Shown piece after piece: positions 1 to 7,091 of a stretch of 16,335 nt of DNA. Location of the stretch: the NCBI GenBank assembly GCA_023139655.1, contig JAGLNE010000015.1, positions 1 through 16,335 on the forward strand, given 5' to 3'. This stretch comes from Candidatus Parcubacteria bacterium. Its GTDB lineage: Bacteria; Patescibacteriota; Patescibacteriia; Patescibacteriales; UBA12075. The notes beneath the pieces are model-generated. The model saw only the letters and a program-made list of their open reading frames with translations, searched no databases and had not been told where the DNA came from. The position numbers were made by a program, and so were the translations under genes. Numbering within the stretch: position 1 is the stretch's first letter; each line of letters opens with the position of its first letter.

Positions 1-155
1 TGGTGCTGGCCGATAAAAAACCGGGCCTTTCCGAGTCAGAGCGGCGCGTAAAAGAAAAACTAAAAGAATCTCTGGATATTTCCGAAGAGTTTATCAGTAA
101 GGAAGTTGAAGACGTGGAAAAGGAGATAAATATAAAGAAGAAAGAAGAAAAGTAA
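1..155 (+). CDS. C-terminal tail of an unidentified protein (5' truncated)
   Basis: An open frame enters from the left edge (first full codon at base 3) and ends at TAA 153-155; the other two forward frames are closed by stops within the first 60 bases. The 50 visible residues are very rich in Lys and Glu, start around VLADKKPGLSES, and look like a charged helix or coiled coil ending in KKKEEK. No domain is recognisable, so no function is assigned. Repeat debris and a terminator follow, so this appears to be the last gene of its transcript. Confidence 0.6.
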   Translation, partial: VLADKKPGLSESERRVKEKLKESLDISEEFISKEVEDVEKEINIKKKEEK

Positions 156-189
156 TGTTACTCGCTTTACTCCAAGGGTACTTCTGTTG

Positions 190-278
190 GGCGCGCTCGG
201 CCCCGCTACCTTTCAACAAGCTCAGGACAGGCAAATGGGGCACCCTCCTACGCATAAAGCTACGGAAGGGCAAGCATG
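190..278. repeat. Remnants of interspersed intergenic repeats
   Basis: This non-coding stretch is more GC-rich than its surroundings. It carries pieces resembling short repeats I recall as scattered between genes in CPR genomes: a segment around CAACAAGCTCAGGACAGGC (about 214-232) and one around CTACGCATAAAGCTACGG (about 249-266). No terminal repeats or target duplications are clear. The family assignment is from memory and needs a search against the rest of the genome. Confidence 0.4.
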
Positions 279-300
279 CGAATTAGATATTAAAATAACA

Positions 301-326
301 AAGAACGCTCGGGTGAGCGTTCTTTT
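301..326 (+). terminator. Rho-independent terminator
   Basis: A perfect 10-bp stem (301-310 AAGAACGCTC with 315-324 GAGCGTTCTT) has a GGGT loop and runs into TTTT. It ends the transcript of the truncated upstream gene and lies directly before the promoter of the deacetylase gene. Confidence 0.85.
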
Positions 327-327
327 G

Positions 328-356
328 TTGCCTTAAACGCGTTGATGCGGTATAAT
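328..356 (+). promoter_or_regulatory. Sigma70-type promoter for the PIG-L gene, possibly leaderless
   Basis: TTGCCT at 328-333 and a perfect TATAAT at 351-356 are separated by exactly 17 bp. The ATG at 367 is only 10 nt after the -10 box and has no Shine-Dalgarno sequence, so the mRNA would start about 4 nt before the start codon. The -35 box directly follows the terminator T-run. Confidence 0.7.
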
Positions 357-366
357 TAGCTTAAGT

Positions 367-996
367 ATGAAACAGCTTAAGATGCGTGTCAACGAGCGAG
401 CGCTCGTCGTCGTCGCGCATCCGGACGATGAGACGATCTGGATGGGCGGCACAATTTTACAAAACAAAGGCGTCCATTGGACGATTTTTTCGTTATGTCG
501 AGCCAGTGACAAAGACCGCGCGCCAAAGTTCCGCTCGGTTTGTAAACACCTAGGCGCAAAAGGTGTAATTACCGACATGGAAGACGAGAACAAGTTAAGT
601 CTTAAAAAAAGTATTGGCGTAATCAAGCGTTTAATTAATTCAAAGCTTAAAAATAAAAAATTTGATTATATATTTACCCATGGACAGAACGGAGAATACG
701 GTCACCCTCGTCATAAAGGCGTTTATCAAGCGGTTTCTGAATTTATAAAAGATAATAAGATTAAAGCCAAAAAAACATTTTTTTTTAATTATCAGAATCA
801 TCCCGGAAAGATAAATAAAATGATATATAAAAAAGATTCTGATTATATAATAAAGTTAAGCCAGAAAGAGCTAAATGAAAAGAAACGTATTGTAGCTAAG
901 ATGTACGGTTATGCCGATAACGGAATAGATGTTGGTTTATGTACTAACCCAGAAGCCTTTAAAGAATTTAAAATACAAAATACAGATAGTAGGTAA
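367..996 (+). CDS. PIG-L / LmbE-family zinc-dependent deacetylase
   Basis: The 209-residue protein has the family signature AHPDDE at residues 17-22 (His18, Asp20 and Asp21 are expected zinc/catalytic residues) and the second metal motif GEYGHPRHKG at 109-118, with His113 and His116. The family removes N-acetyl groups from GlcNAc-type sugars or related conjugates, usually in the cytoplasm; no signal peptide is seen. The length is normal for the family. I take ATG 367 because it sits just after a strong promoter; ATG 382 (residue 6) is also possible, and neither has an SD. A GT4 glycosyltransferase follows 57 nt downstream, a pairing that recalls glycosyltransferase/deacetylase pairs such as MshA/MshB or BshA/BshB, but nothing here proves a thiol-sugar product. 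The last codons run into a degenerate repeat. Confidence 0.9.
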   Translation: MKQLKMRVNERALVVVAHPDDETIWMGGTILQNKGVHWTIFSLCRASDKDRAPKFRSVCKHLGAKGVITDMEDENKLSLKKSIGVIKRLINSKLKNKKFDYIFTHGQNGEYGHPRHKGVYQAVSEFIKDNKIKAKKTFFFNYQNHPGKINKMIYKKDSDYIIKLSQKELNEKKRIVAKMYGYADNGIDVGLCTNPEAFKEFKIQNTDSR

Positions 997-1014
997 ACAG
1001 CTAGATTAAAGATT

Positions 1015-1048
1015 TTTCTGTTGTCTATTTTCTGCTTTCTGTTGTCTA
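1015..1048. repeat. Short direct repeat, 21-nt period
   Basis: TTTCTGTTGTCTA occurs at 1015-1027 and again at 1036-1048. It forms most of the gap between the deacetylase and the glycosyltransferase, immediately before the latter's ATG. Short CTGTTTTCTG-like tandem tracts of this kind are, from memory, frequent between CPR genes. Confidence 0.6.
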
Positions 1049-1053
1049 ATCAT

Positions 1054-2205
1054 ATGAAAATAGCGGTTTTATTTGCCCACCCGGTAGAGCCGGATGGACT
1101 TAGTATCCAGGGTCATCTTTTGTGGCAAGGTCTTAAGGAGCTTGGTGCAGACGTGATGCCCGGTCATCACGCGCCTAGCTTTCAGAAACAATGGCTGATG
1201 TCGGCCTATAAGCCGGATGTGGCGGTTGGCGTAGGCGCTTGGACTTATACGCCGGACATAATTTATAGCCCGCTTAATAATGGTGTGATTCCGGTGCCCT
1301 GGTTTGTGGCTGATGGCTGGGTAGCTAATTACCAGGAAGCGATCAGCGATTTGCCGCTGGTGTTTACGACCAGCGACTGGGTAACCAAGACTTATAAGCG
1401 GGACGGTTGTGATACGAAAAATTTTCGTACTTTGCCGGTCGGTTTTGATGCTAAAGAAATATTCCCGGTGCCATTAGCAGACCCTAAGATAATTAAGCTT
1501 AGGGAAATGCTTGGTATTCAGCCGCACGAAAAGATGATATTGACGATTGGCGGCGACGTAACCAGTAAAGGCGCCCAGGAAATGATAAAGGCTTTGGCCG
1601 AAGTTGATAAAGAATTCAAAGACTGGAAATATGTGCTTAAGCATTGGGACTCGGAGTCAGCCGAAACACACAGTGAAGAAGAAGAGCGCTTGATTGAAGA
1701 ATCGGGCCTGGATATGGGTAAGTTTGTTTATCTTTCGGGCGCGTTTTCCCATGATTTTATGAATTATTTGATTTCCGCCTGTGATATTTACGCCGCCCCG
1801 AGCCGATTGGAAGGCTTTGGCATGATCCAGGTTGAAGCCATGGCCTGCGGTAAACCGGTTATCTCCATTAATAAGGGCGGTCCGGCTGATACTATAATTC
1901 ACGGTGAAACCGGATATTTAGCCGCAGTGGCTGATACTATTAAATTAACCGAAGAATGGGCTTATGAGGGTATGGGTTTTGAAGCGGACCATAAAATTAA
2001 GTTTAAAGAGCCAAAAGTATTTGCTTATCGCGCCTCAATTGACGATTTGGTTAAATATACGCGTAATTTGCTTTTGGATGATAAATTGCGGGAACGGATC
2101 GGCAAGCAGGCGTACGAGCACGCGATGGCTAATTATCAGTATAAAACCGTTGCCAAAAAAGCCTTAAATACGCTAGAAGAGATGATATCCATTGACAAAA
2201 AATAA
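1054..2205 (+). CDS. GT4-family (GT-B fold) glycosyltransferase
   Basis: The 383-residue protein has an N-terminal Rossmann half starting MKIAVLFAHPVEPDG, a hinge near TLPVGFD (127-132) and a C-terminal nucleotide-sugar half. The GT4 E-x7-E motif is intact as EGFGMIQVE (Glu253 and Glu261) followed by AMACGKPVIS. The family transfers a sugar from a nucleotide donor with retention; donor and acceptor cannot be read here. I reject the upstream in-frame TTG at 1021 because the 11 extra residues come from a tandem repeat and the family N-terminus fits ATG 1054. There is no SD. The gene probably shares the deacetylase promoter. No membrane segments, so it is cytoplasmic or peripheral. Confidence 0.88.
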   Translation: MKIAVLFAHPVEPDGLSIQGHLLWQGLKELGADVMPGHHAPSFQKQWLMSAYKPDVAVGVGAWTYTPDIIYSPLNNGVIPVPWFVADGWVANYQEAISDLPLVFTTSDWVTKTYKRDGCDTKNFRTLPVGFDAKEIFPVPLADPKIIKLREMLGIQPHEKMILTIGGDVTSKGAQEMIKALAEVDKEFKDWKYVLKHWDSESAETHSEEEERLIEESGLDMGKFVYLSGAFSHDFMNYLISACDIYAAPSRLEGFGMIQVEAMACGKPVISINKGGPADTIIHGETGYLAAVADTIKLTEEWAYEGMGFEADHKIKFKEPKVFAYRASIDDLVKYTRNLLLDDKLRERIGKQAYEHAMANYQYKTVAKKALNTLEEMISIDKK

Positions 2206-2252
2206 AAATAGTATTAAAGTCTAAAATCAATAAATTAAAATAAGAGGAGACT

Positions 2253-2297
2253 AAAACCCTTAACTTTTTAAAAGTAAGGGGTTTTAAAATGATTTTT
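2253..2297 (+). terminator. Probable intrinsic terminator after the GT4 gene
   Basis: AAAACCCTTA (2253-2262) pairs with TAAGGGGTTTT (2275-2285) with one bulged G, followed by a short T-run at 2292-2297. The stem is A/T-heavy and the T-run is set back, so confidence is moderate. Confidence 0.55.
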
Positions 2298-2337
2298 TAA
2301 CCCTATAGTATTATTTTTTTGAAAGGAGGATATTATA

Positions 2338-2577
2338 ATGAACGATAGATTCATTAGTTTTTGCAACAAGGGAATTATGTCAGTTTGTGTGGCCTGTAAA
2401 AACAAAGAGATTCAGCGGAAGTGTTTTTATTTTAACCAGGCAAGCCGTGAGCGTAGGTGTATGGATCTTAAGTTTAAAGAGTACTGTGGTTCCTTAGATG
2501 CTCAAAAAAATATTTATGGAGCGGAAATCATTACCTTAGAAGATTTTAAGGAGAGATATCCAGATGCAGGAGGTTAA
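2338..2577 (+). CDS. Small Cys-rich protein of unknown function
   Basis: This 79-residue protein has six cysteines (9, 17, 20, 29, 41, 50), including a CVAC pair at 17-20, which suggests a small zinc-binding or otherwise metal-binding fold. The C-terminal third (about 58-79) is Cys-free and acidic. No family is recognised, and there is no signal peptide or membrane segment. Reality of the gene is supported by an excellent SD (AAAGGAGG at 2322-2329, 8 nt before ATG) and by clear terminator-like hairpins on both sides, making it a monocistronic unit between the GT4 gene and the convergent GH100-like gene. Function is unknown. Confidence 0.75.
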   Translation: MNDRFISFCNKGIMSVCVACKNKEIQRKCFYFNQASRERRCMDLKFKEYCGSLDAQKNIYGAEIITLEDFKERYPDAGG

Positions 2578-2605
2578 AAGATTTAAAATGGAAACAAGAA
2601 AAACG

Positions 2606-2643
2606 GCCGCGTAACTCATGTATTGAGAGAGACGCGGCTTTTG
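2606..2643 (+). terminator. Rho-independent terminator of the small Cys-rich gene
   Basis: GCCGCGT (2606-2612) pairs with ACGCGGC (2632-2638), followed by TTTT. The loop holds a second complementary pair, CTCA (2615-2618) with TGAG (2624-2627), giving a long two-part stem. Confidence 0.8.
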
Positions 2644-2668
2644 GTTGTTGTCGCGAATTTTTTTAATG

Positions 2669-2698
2669 TACGTACATATCTACGTTCATATGTACGTA
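2669..2698. repeat. TACGTA-rich dyad with alternative pairings
   Basis: TACGTACATAT (2669-2679) is perfectly complementary to ATATGTACGTA (2688-2698) around an 8-nt spacer. A competing pair, ATCTACGT (2678-2685) with ACGTAGAT (2694-2701), also exists, and ATGTACGTACAT within the left half is itself palindromic. It lies in the convergent gap between two terminators, so it could be a protein-binding dyad or a mobile-repeat relic. Confidence 0.6.
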
Positions 2699-2710
2699 GA
2701 TAAATATTAA

Positions 2711-2751
2711 TCGAAAATAAAAACACCAGGTGTCCTCAGGACACCTGGTGT
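2711..2751 (-). terminator. Terminator of the minus-strand operon, REP-like palindrome
   Basis: ACACCAGGTGTCC (2723-2735) and GGACACCTGGTGT (2739-2751) form a perfect 13-bp stem with a TCA loop. Each arm is also nearly self-complementary, which is typical of REP-like elements. Read on the minus strand the stem is followed by TTTTTATTTTC, so it would work as an intrinsic terminator for the gene ending at 2777. Confidence 0.8.
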
Positions 2752-2776
2752 CTGATCGTGAAGTATTTTGAAGTAT

Positions 2777-3928
2777 TTAAAAATATAAGACGCGTTTTTG
2801 TTTGACGCATTCGTAAGCGTAGATATAAGTGCCGGCATTCCAGCCCTGGTAAGGCTCGCCTTTGGGCTTGCCGGTAGCACCGTGGAGCCATTCGTTAAAT
2901 TCATAGCCGGTTTTAAAGTCGCGAGTTTTTAATTTTTGTAAATTGGCTTTGGCTAATAACTCAAGCTCAGTCTCGGCTTTTTTATATTCTTTCATTTTAA
3001 CCAGCGCTACTACATAAATTCCGCCGATCATGGGCCAGATACCGGCGTTTAAATAGTGTAAAGGAGTACCGGCGTCGCACTTGCTAAAGTAAGAGTGCCA
3101 TTCTTTGTCACCTTTTTTAATTGGCGGCCAAATTGCTTTAACCGGATAAGGCCGGTTTATTTTATTTTTTTCAATATGCTTAAGAATGTTTTTGGCAATG
3201 CGCGGACTGGCTAGGCCGGTAATAATTGTCAGCAGATTACCCAGGGAGTCAAACCATTTTTCTTGCTCGCGGTCGCCATCATGGTTTTTCCAGTTCCAGG
3301 GCAGATAATAGCCGAGTTTTGGGCTGTAAAGGTCCAGGTAAGTCCAGGTTTGGCCGTTTAAATTGCGTTTGAGCTTAGTAGCCAGGTTTTTTTTGCCCAT
3401 CATATTTAGGGCGGCGTAATAAAGCGCTTGGGTATTAATAACATGGCCGTATTTATGCGGAAAAGCGTCTTGCCAGTCCATGGTTGGGAGCTGGGTAAGG
3501 ACCCAGTCCTCATTCGGGTCTTGGTATTGGAGCCAAACCAGAGTGCGGGCCAGGCTGTTTTTATGCGCTCGCAATAACTTGTGGTCACTATATGTGATTG
3601 CATAGACATAGTGCCCAATTATATACCAGAGAGATGAATCAATAGTATTGTATGTTTTGTCTGAGCGGCGGTCCAGATTATATGAGCCCACGCAATTAGG
3701 GATCTGCCCTTTAGGGGTTTGCCATTTTTTAAGCAGATTTAAACTATCGCGAAATGGTTTTTTAAATTTATGGCCGCCCAGAGCCGCGCCCAGAGCGGTA
3801 ATCATAGAATCTCTGGCCCAGGTCGCTTCGTAGCCGCCTTTAAGGCCGGATGCGTAAAAACCAGGCTCGCGTACGCACGCCTCAATTACTTCAACTGCCT
3901 TATTGTAAGCCTTATTAGTAATATCCAT
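2777..3928 (-). CDS. GH100-like (alpha/alpha)6-barrel glycoside hydrolase
   Basis: The 383-residue protein is built of helical-hairpin repeats as in neutral/alkaline invertases (GH100) and amylo-alpha-1,6-glucosidases. Visible motifs are TWARDSMI (36-43), IDSSLWYI (96-103), whose Asp97 matches the position of the invertase catalytic Asp, SLGNLLTIITGLASP (228-242), HYLNAGIWPM (291-300) and YEFNEWLHG (342-350), whose Glu343 is the candidate second catalytic residue. These alignments are from memory. There is no signal peptide, so it should act inside the cell. It lies 11 nt after the methyltransferase-like gene and is the last gene before the terminator near 2711-2751. Sucrose cleavage is not implied; a related intracellular oligosaccharide is as likely. 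Confidence 0.75.
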   Translation of the reverse strand: MDITNKAYNKAVEVIEACVREPGFYASGLKGGYEATWARDSMITALGAALGGHKFKKPFRDSLNLLKKWQTPKGQIPNCVGSYNLDRRSDKTYNTIDSSLWYIIGHYVYAITYSDHKLLRAHKNSLARTLVWLQYQDPNEDWVLTQLPTMDWQDAFPHKYGHVINTQALYYAALNMMGKKNLATKLKRNLNGQTWTYLDLYSPKLGYYLPWNWKNHDGDREQEKWFDSLGNLLTIITGLASPRIAKNILKHIEKNKINRPYPVKAIWPPIKKGDKEWHSYFSKCDAGTPLHYLNAGIWPMIGGIYVVALVKMKEYKKAETELELLAKANLQKLKTRDFKTGYEFNEWLHGATGKPKGEPYQGWNAGTYIYAYECVKQKRVLYF

Positions 3929-3939
3929 AATTAATATTG

Positions 3940-4524
3940 TTATGTGTTGCGTGCTTGTTTAGTATAGAATTTATATTTATGGTTGCCATTAAGGCAATTG
4001 AAACTACAACCACTCAGGGGTTTAAAGTCAAAGGGAGATAATTTTTTAAGTCCTTCAATTTCTTTAAGCGGGATAATATCATCATTAAAACCGAAAACAA
4101 AAATGCCGTCTGGTTTTAGTATATCATGGATAGCATCAAAAGTCTTATTGATTTGCTCACGTTGGTTAAGGCCCCAGCCAAACACTCCATTCATGAGAAT
4201 AAAGTCAAAGCTGTTATTGGAAAAATATTTTTTAATATTGGAAACATCATCAGTTATGTGGTGGAGCGAGCCGAATTCCAGTTTTCCCGGGTCAATATCA
4301 ATGGTCCAGAGTTCGCGGCCGCGAAAAAATTCATTATAGAATTCCTGATAGTCTTCCCGGCCGATGTCAAGGATTTTTTTTGGGTTGAATTTAGCCAAGA
4401 TATAGGGAAATATTATTCTTTCCAATACGTCGCGGTCCTCAAATGCCTTGCGCTTGTAAGCGTGTTTTTTGATAAGTCTTGTTGCTATCAGTTGATAGTA
4501 AGGCGCACGAAGAAATGTAAACAT
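3940..4524 (-). CDS. Class I SAM-dependent methyltransferase-like protein
   Basis: The 194-residue protein has a Rossmann methyltransferase layout: motif I at KKILDIGREDY (49-59), an acidic strand end TIDIDP (74-79), motif IV region FDFILMNGVFGWGL (106-119) and LKPDGIFVFGF (136-146). Motif I lacks the usual GxGxG glycines after Gly55, so SAM binding may be altered. The size is small for the family and the acceptor is unknown. It is followed 11 nt later by the GH100-like gene, implying co-transcription, and is separated from the upstream GT4 fusion gene by a strong terminator. I found no convincing promoter or SD before ATG 4524, so expression may depend on readthrough. Confidence 0.75.
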   Translation of the reverse strand: MFTFLRAPYYQLIATRLIKKHAYKRKAFEDRDVLERIIFPYILAKFNPKKILDIGREDYQEFYNEFFRGRELWTIDIDPGKLEFGSLHHITDDVSNIKKYFSNNSFDFILMNGVFGWGLNQREQINKTFDAIHDILKPDGIFVFGFNDDIIPLKEIEGLKKLSPFDFKPLSGCSFNCLNGNHKYKFYTKQARNT

Positions 4525-4537
4525 AAGCGTAAGAGGT

Positions 4538-4572
4538 CTAAAAACGGTAACAGCCCAGCGCTGTTACCGTTT
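4538..4572 (-). terminator. Strong terminator after the GT4-fusion gene
   Basis: AAACGGTAACAGC (4542-4554) and GCTGTTACCGTTT (4560-4572) form a perfect 13-bp stem with a 5-nt loop. On the minus strand it is followed by a T-run (complement of 4540-4544). It sits only 10 bases below the stop at 4583 and just upstream of the methyltransferase start, splitting the minus-strand cluster into two transcription segments. Confidence 0.85.
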
Positions 4573-4582
4573 ATATTAATAT

Positions 4583-6838
4583 TTATTTTTTTTGCGGGAT
4601 TTGTTCTATTGCCAGGCGGGCCAGCAAATAGGAGACAGACGACTCGGCGCCTTGATTAAAGTTAAGCGAATATTTGCCCAAGCCGTCAAAGCAGCCTCCG
4701 GTCGCTTCGTCATAAACCATTTGACGCAAATGGTTTTTTCCCAAAAACCATTGAAAAGCCAGTTTTGCTTTGTTTTTGTATATTTTTTTCCGCGTAATTA
4801 GGTGGGCAGTAACTAGACTATCAACCGCTGAGGCGGCGTCTTCGGGCTGTTGGTCAAAATAGGCCCGTTTTCCGTTGCGGAAATACCAGCCATCTTGCCC
4901 GATCGGGGAAAAATATTCATCACGTTCAAAGGTTATATTCATTAAAAATCGCAGGGATTTTTCGGCTACTTCCCTGTATTTTTTATTACGCGTCAGGTGG
5001 TAAGCGCGGAAAAGCGCTTCCGGCAGTTTATAATTAGAATAAGTCAGACAGTCTTCAAACCAATACCACTTGGCGGAATTGTTGTTATTTTTCACTTGCC
5101 ACTCATATTGCCTGACAAGCTTGTCGCTTAGTTTTTTTGTCATCTCCGTTATCTCTTCACGCATTTTTGGCGGCAGTAGCTTATCATCGTTTTGTTCAAT
5201 TGCATAGCTTAAACCATTAATGGCAAAGGCAATCGCCCGCGGTGACTTTAAGTCCGGCAGTGATTTAATGGCTTTTTTCAGCATGCTTCGACTTGAGCGT
5301 ATTATGTCACCACTAAGACGCTTGCTTTGTAGGGCGTAGCCCAGTGCCCAGGTGGCCCGGCCCAGAGAGTCTTCACTTTCCTGGCGGTCATTAAAAGTTT
5401 GCTGGTAGCTGACAAAATTACGGAATCTACCGTTTGGTTTTTGGCAAAATTTAACAAAACGCAAATATTTTTTTATTAGATTCAGGGTACTGGTAATTTT
5501 TTTCTTCTCATACCACTTAATTGAAGCGATCAAGGCCCGGGCGTTGTCATCCAAGCAGTAGCCGGAATGGGTATCCGGTTTAGTATGGTTGGCGAACTGG
5601 ATCATGCCAAACGAATCAGTTAGATTTTTAAGATAGTCAAATTTGATCGCCGGCCATTTATCCTGCTCGCGGGGAACAATTTTAGCAAAATGGTTAAAGT
5701 TATTAAAGTATGATAGCGCTACGTTTTGCCAAGTCATTTGCCGGGTATAGAAATAAGTGTTTTTTGACATCTCTTTGCGCATTTTTTTGTCTGAGAGCAT
5801 TTCCAGAAGAGCACGTTTAATATCACTGGAGTTGCGGAATCGTACCAATATTCCACGCTCGTGATTAATTACCGATTTGGCGTATTGGCTGGCGGTCGCG
5901 ATTGCCGGGCAAGCGCAGGACATAGCGTCCGAAAGCGAGCCGCTTGAAGCTTGGTCCCGGCTTAGCATGGGGTAAACGTAAATATCGGTGGCTTTAAGAA
6001 AATCCACTACTTCCGGCTCGGATAAGTATTTGTTATAAAATTTAACGTTATCTTCAAGCTGGTGTTTAATTATTAGGCGCTTAAGTTTATTGCGGTATTT
6101 TTCACCTTCATTTTTTAATATTTGTGGGTGGGTTGCGCCAATTATCAGATACAGGAGATTGGGGTGCTCGCGTATTACTTTGGGCAAGGCCTCAATCGCG
6201 TATTCTATTCCCTTGTCACAGCTGATCATTCCAAAAGTTGAGATAACAATTCGGCCTGATAAATTAAGTTTTCTCTTGGCGCTTGATTTTGAGGGAAAAG
6301 CAACATTAAAAACGCCGTGCGGTATTACCTTTATTTTATTTTTTTTAATACCATAATTTTCATGCAGAATGTCTTTGGCTCGTGAGTTCATTACGACCAC
6401 ACCGGCTGACTTTTCGGCGATTACCCGGCCAACGTTTTTCATTTTTTCATCCGGGCGCGGCAAGACAGTATGCATAGTAACGATCGCCGGCTTACGCAAA
6501 AGCTCCAAAAATGGAATCAAAAATTCGCCTTGTTCGCCGCCAAACAGGCCATATTCATGCTGGATATTAACCAGCTTAATGTCCGCGGCCCGGTTAATCT
6601 CGTTGGCGCGGTTAAGATAGTCCTCAATCTCGGTTTCATTGATCTGCATGATCACTTTCCTGGGGTAATTGTAGATTGAAGTGCCGTTAGAATTAATGGC
6701 AAGTATTTTGCTTTTTATCTTTGGGTTATATTCTTTATCAATCGCCGTGGTCAGACGCTTATTAAAAGTGGCGATTCCGCATTCACGGGGCGGATACGAA
6801 CCCATATAGAGAATGCACGGGGTTTTTCGTTTGTCCAT
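4583..6838 (-). CDS. Two-domain protein: GT4 glycosyltransferase fused to an alpha/alpha-barrel domain
   Basis: This 751-residue protein is a fusion. Residues 1 to about 385 are a GT4 glycosyltransferase: GSYPPRECGIATFNK (13-27), QHEYGLFGGEQG (93-104), HTVLPRPDE (123-131), PHGVFN (173-178), GMISCDKGIEYAIEALP (203-219) and YVYPMLSRDQASSGSLSDAM (287-306). The usual E-x7-E motif is replaced by this D-Q-x-S-S-G-x-L variant, which I recall from a distinct GT4 subgroup. Residues from about 400 to 745 are helical repeats with GYCLDDNARALIA (426-438), resembling an (alpha/alpha)6 barrel. No signal peptide. It lies downstream of the GH130 gene and is followed by a terminator. A role in making or remodelling the glycan handled by GH130 is inferred; donor and acceptor are unknown. 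Confidence 0.85.
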   Translation of the reverse strand: MDKRKTPCILYMGSYPPRECGIATFNKRLTTAIDKEYNPKIKSKILAINSNGTSIYNYPRKVIMQINETEIEDYLNRANEINRAADIKLVNIQHEYGLFGGEQGEFLIPFLELLRKPAIVTMHTVLPRPDEKMKNVGRVIAEKSAGVVVMNSRAKDILHENYGIKKNKIKVIPHGVFNVAFPSKSSAKRKLNLSGRIVISTFGMISCDKGIEYAIEALPKVIREHPNLLYLIIGATHPQILKNEGEKYRNKLKRLIIKHQLEDNVKFYNKYLSEPEVVDFLKATDIYVYPMLSRDQASSGSLSDAMSCACPAIATASQYAKSVINHERGILVRFRNSSDIKRALLEMLSDKKMRKEMSKNTYFYTRQMTWQNVALSYFNNFNHFAKIVPREQDKWPAIKFDYLKNLTDSFGMIQFANHTKPDTHSGYCLDDNARALIASIKWYEKKKITSTLNLIKKYLRFVKFCQKPNGRFRNFVSYQQTFNDRQESEDSLGRATWALGYALQSKRLSGDIIRSSRSMLKKAIKSLPDLKSPRAIAFAINGLSYAIEQNDDKLLPPKMREEITEMTKKLSDKLVRQYEWQVKNNNNSAKWYWFEDCLTYSNYKLPEALFRAYHLTRNKKYREVAEKSLRFLMNITFERDEYFSPIGQDGWYFRNGKRAYFDQQPEDAASAVDSLVTAHLITRKKIYKNKAKLAFQWFLGKNHLRQMVYDEATGGCFDGLGKYSLNFNQGAESSVSYLLARLAIEQIPQKK

Positions 6839-6844
6839 ATAGTA

Positions 6845-6873
6845 ATTATGGGGAGATTAGATTTATGGTTGAA
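6845..6873 (-). promoter_or_regulatory. Possible leaderless-type promoter for the GT4-fusion gene
   Basis: Read on the minus strand, CATAAT (complement of 6845-6850) ends exactly 6 nt before the ATG, with no SD. A weak TTCAAC lies 17 bp upstream of it. The -10 to ATG spacing equals that of the GH130 gene. The evidence is only moderate because the -35 is poor and readthrough from GH130 is possible. Confidence 0.4.
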
Positions 6874-6874
6874 G

Positions 6875-7081
6875 ATTGATTACAAACCAACAAATCTCCG
6901 CCCGAGGCGGATCAGCCTCTGGCTAAAGCTACAAATAAAACAAACACATCTGTCATTCTGATTCCGCGTAGCGGGAGAAGAATCTCGCTGTCTCAGCAAT
7001 CACGGGATCCTTCGCTCCGCTCAGGATGACATTATACTTATTTGTTGTATTTGTGAAAAGATTTGTTGGTTTGTAATCAAT
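6875..7081. mobile_element. MITE-like palindromic element with 23-bp perfect terminal inverted repeats
   Basis: Bases 6875-6897 and 7059-7081 are exact reverse complements over 23 bp. Inside, A/T-rich arms near 6931-6949 and 7037-7055 are partly complementary, and a core of about 80 bp is bounded by TGTCATTCTGA (6951-6961) and TCAGGATGACA (7021-7031), complementary at 10 of 11 positions. The core resembles a GTCATTCTGA...CAGGATGAC repeat that I recall as widespread. A GC-rich block CCGCCCGAGGCGG...CCTCTGG (6898-6922) is present only in the left arm and looks like a separate insertion. No coding capacity; mobilisation would have to be in trans. Confidence 0.7.
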
Positions 7082-7091
7082 TTGTAATCAA
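7070..7091. repeat. Tandem 11-bp duplication at the edge of the palindromic element
   Basis: TTTGTAATCAA occurs twice back to back (7070-7080 and 7081-7091). The second copy contains the GH130 stop codon (TGA on the minus strand, 7088-7090), so the repeat runs into the end of that gene. Confidence 0.7.

Noticed and set aside
1021..1053. Upstream in-frame TTG extension of the GT4 gene (11 extra residues)
   Set aside because: The extension is encoded by a 21-nt-period tandem repeat and has no SD; the GT-B N-terminus begins naturally at ATG 1054.
4126..4659. Plus-strand 177-codon open frame
   Set aside because: It crosses the methyltransferase-like gene, a strong terminator hairpin and the end of the GT4 fusion gene in antisense; composition is not protein-like.
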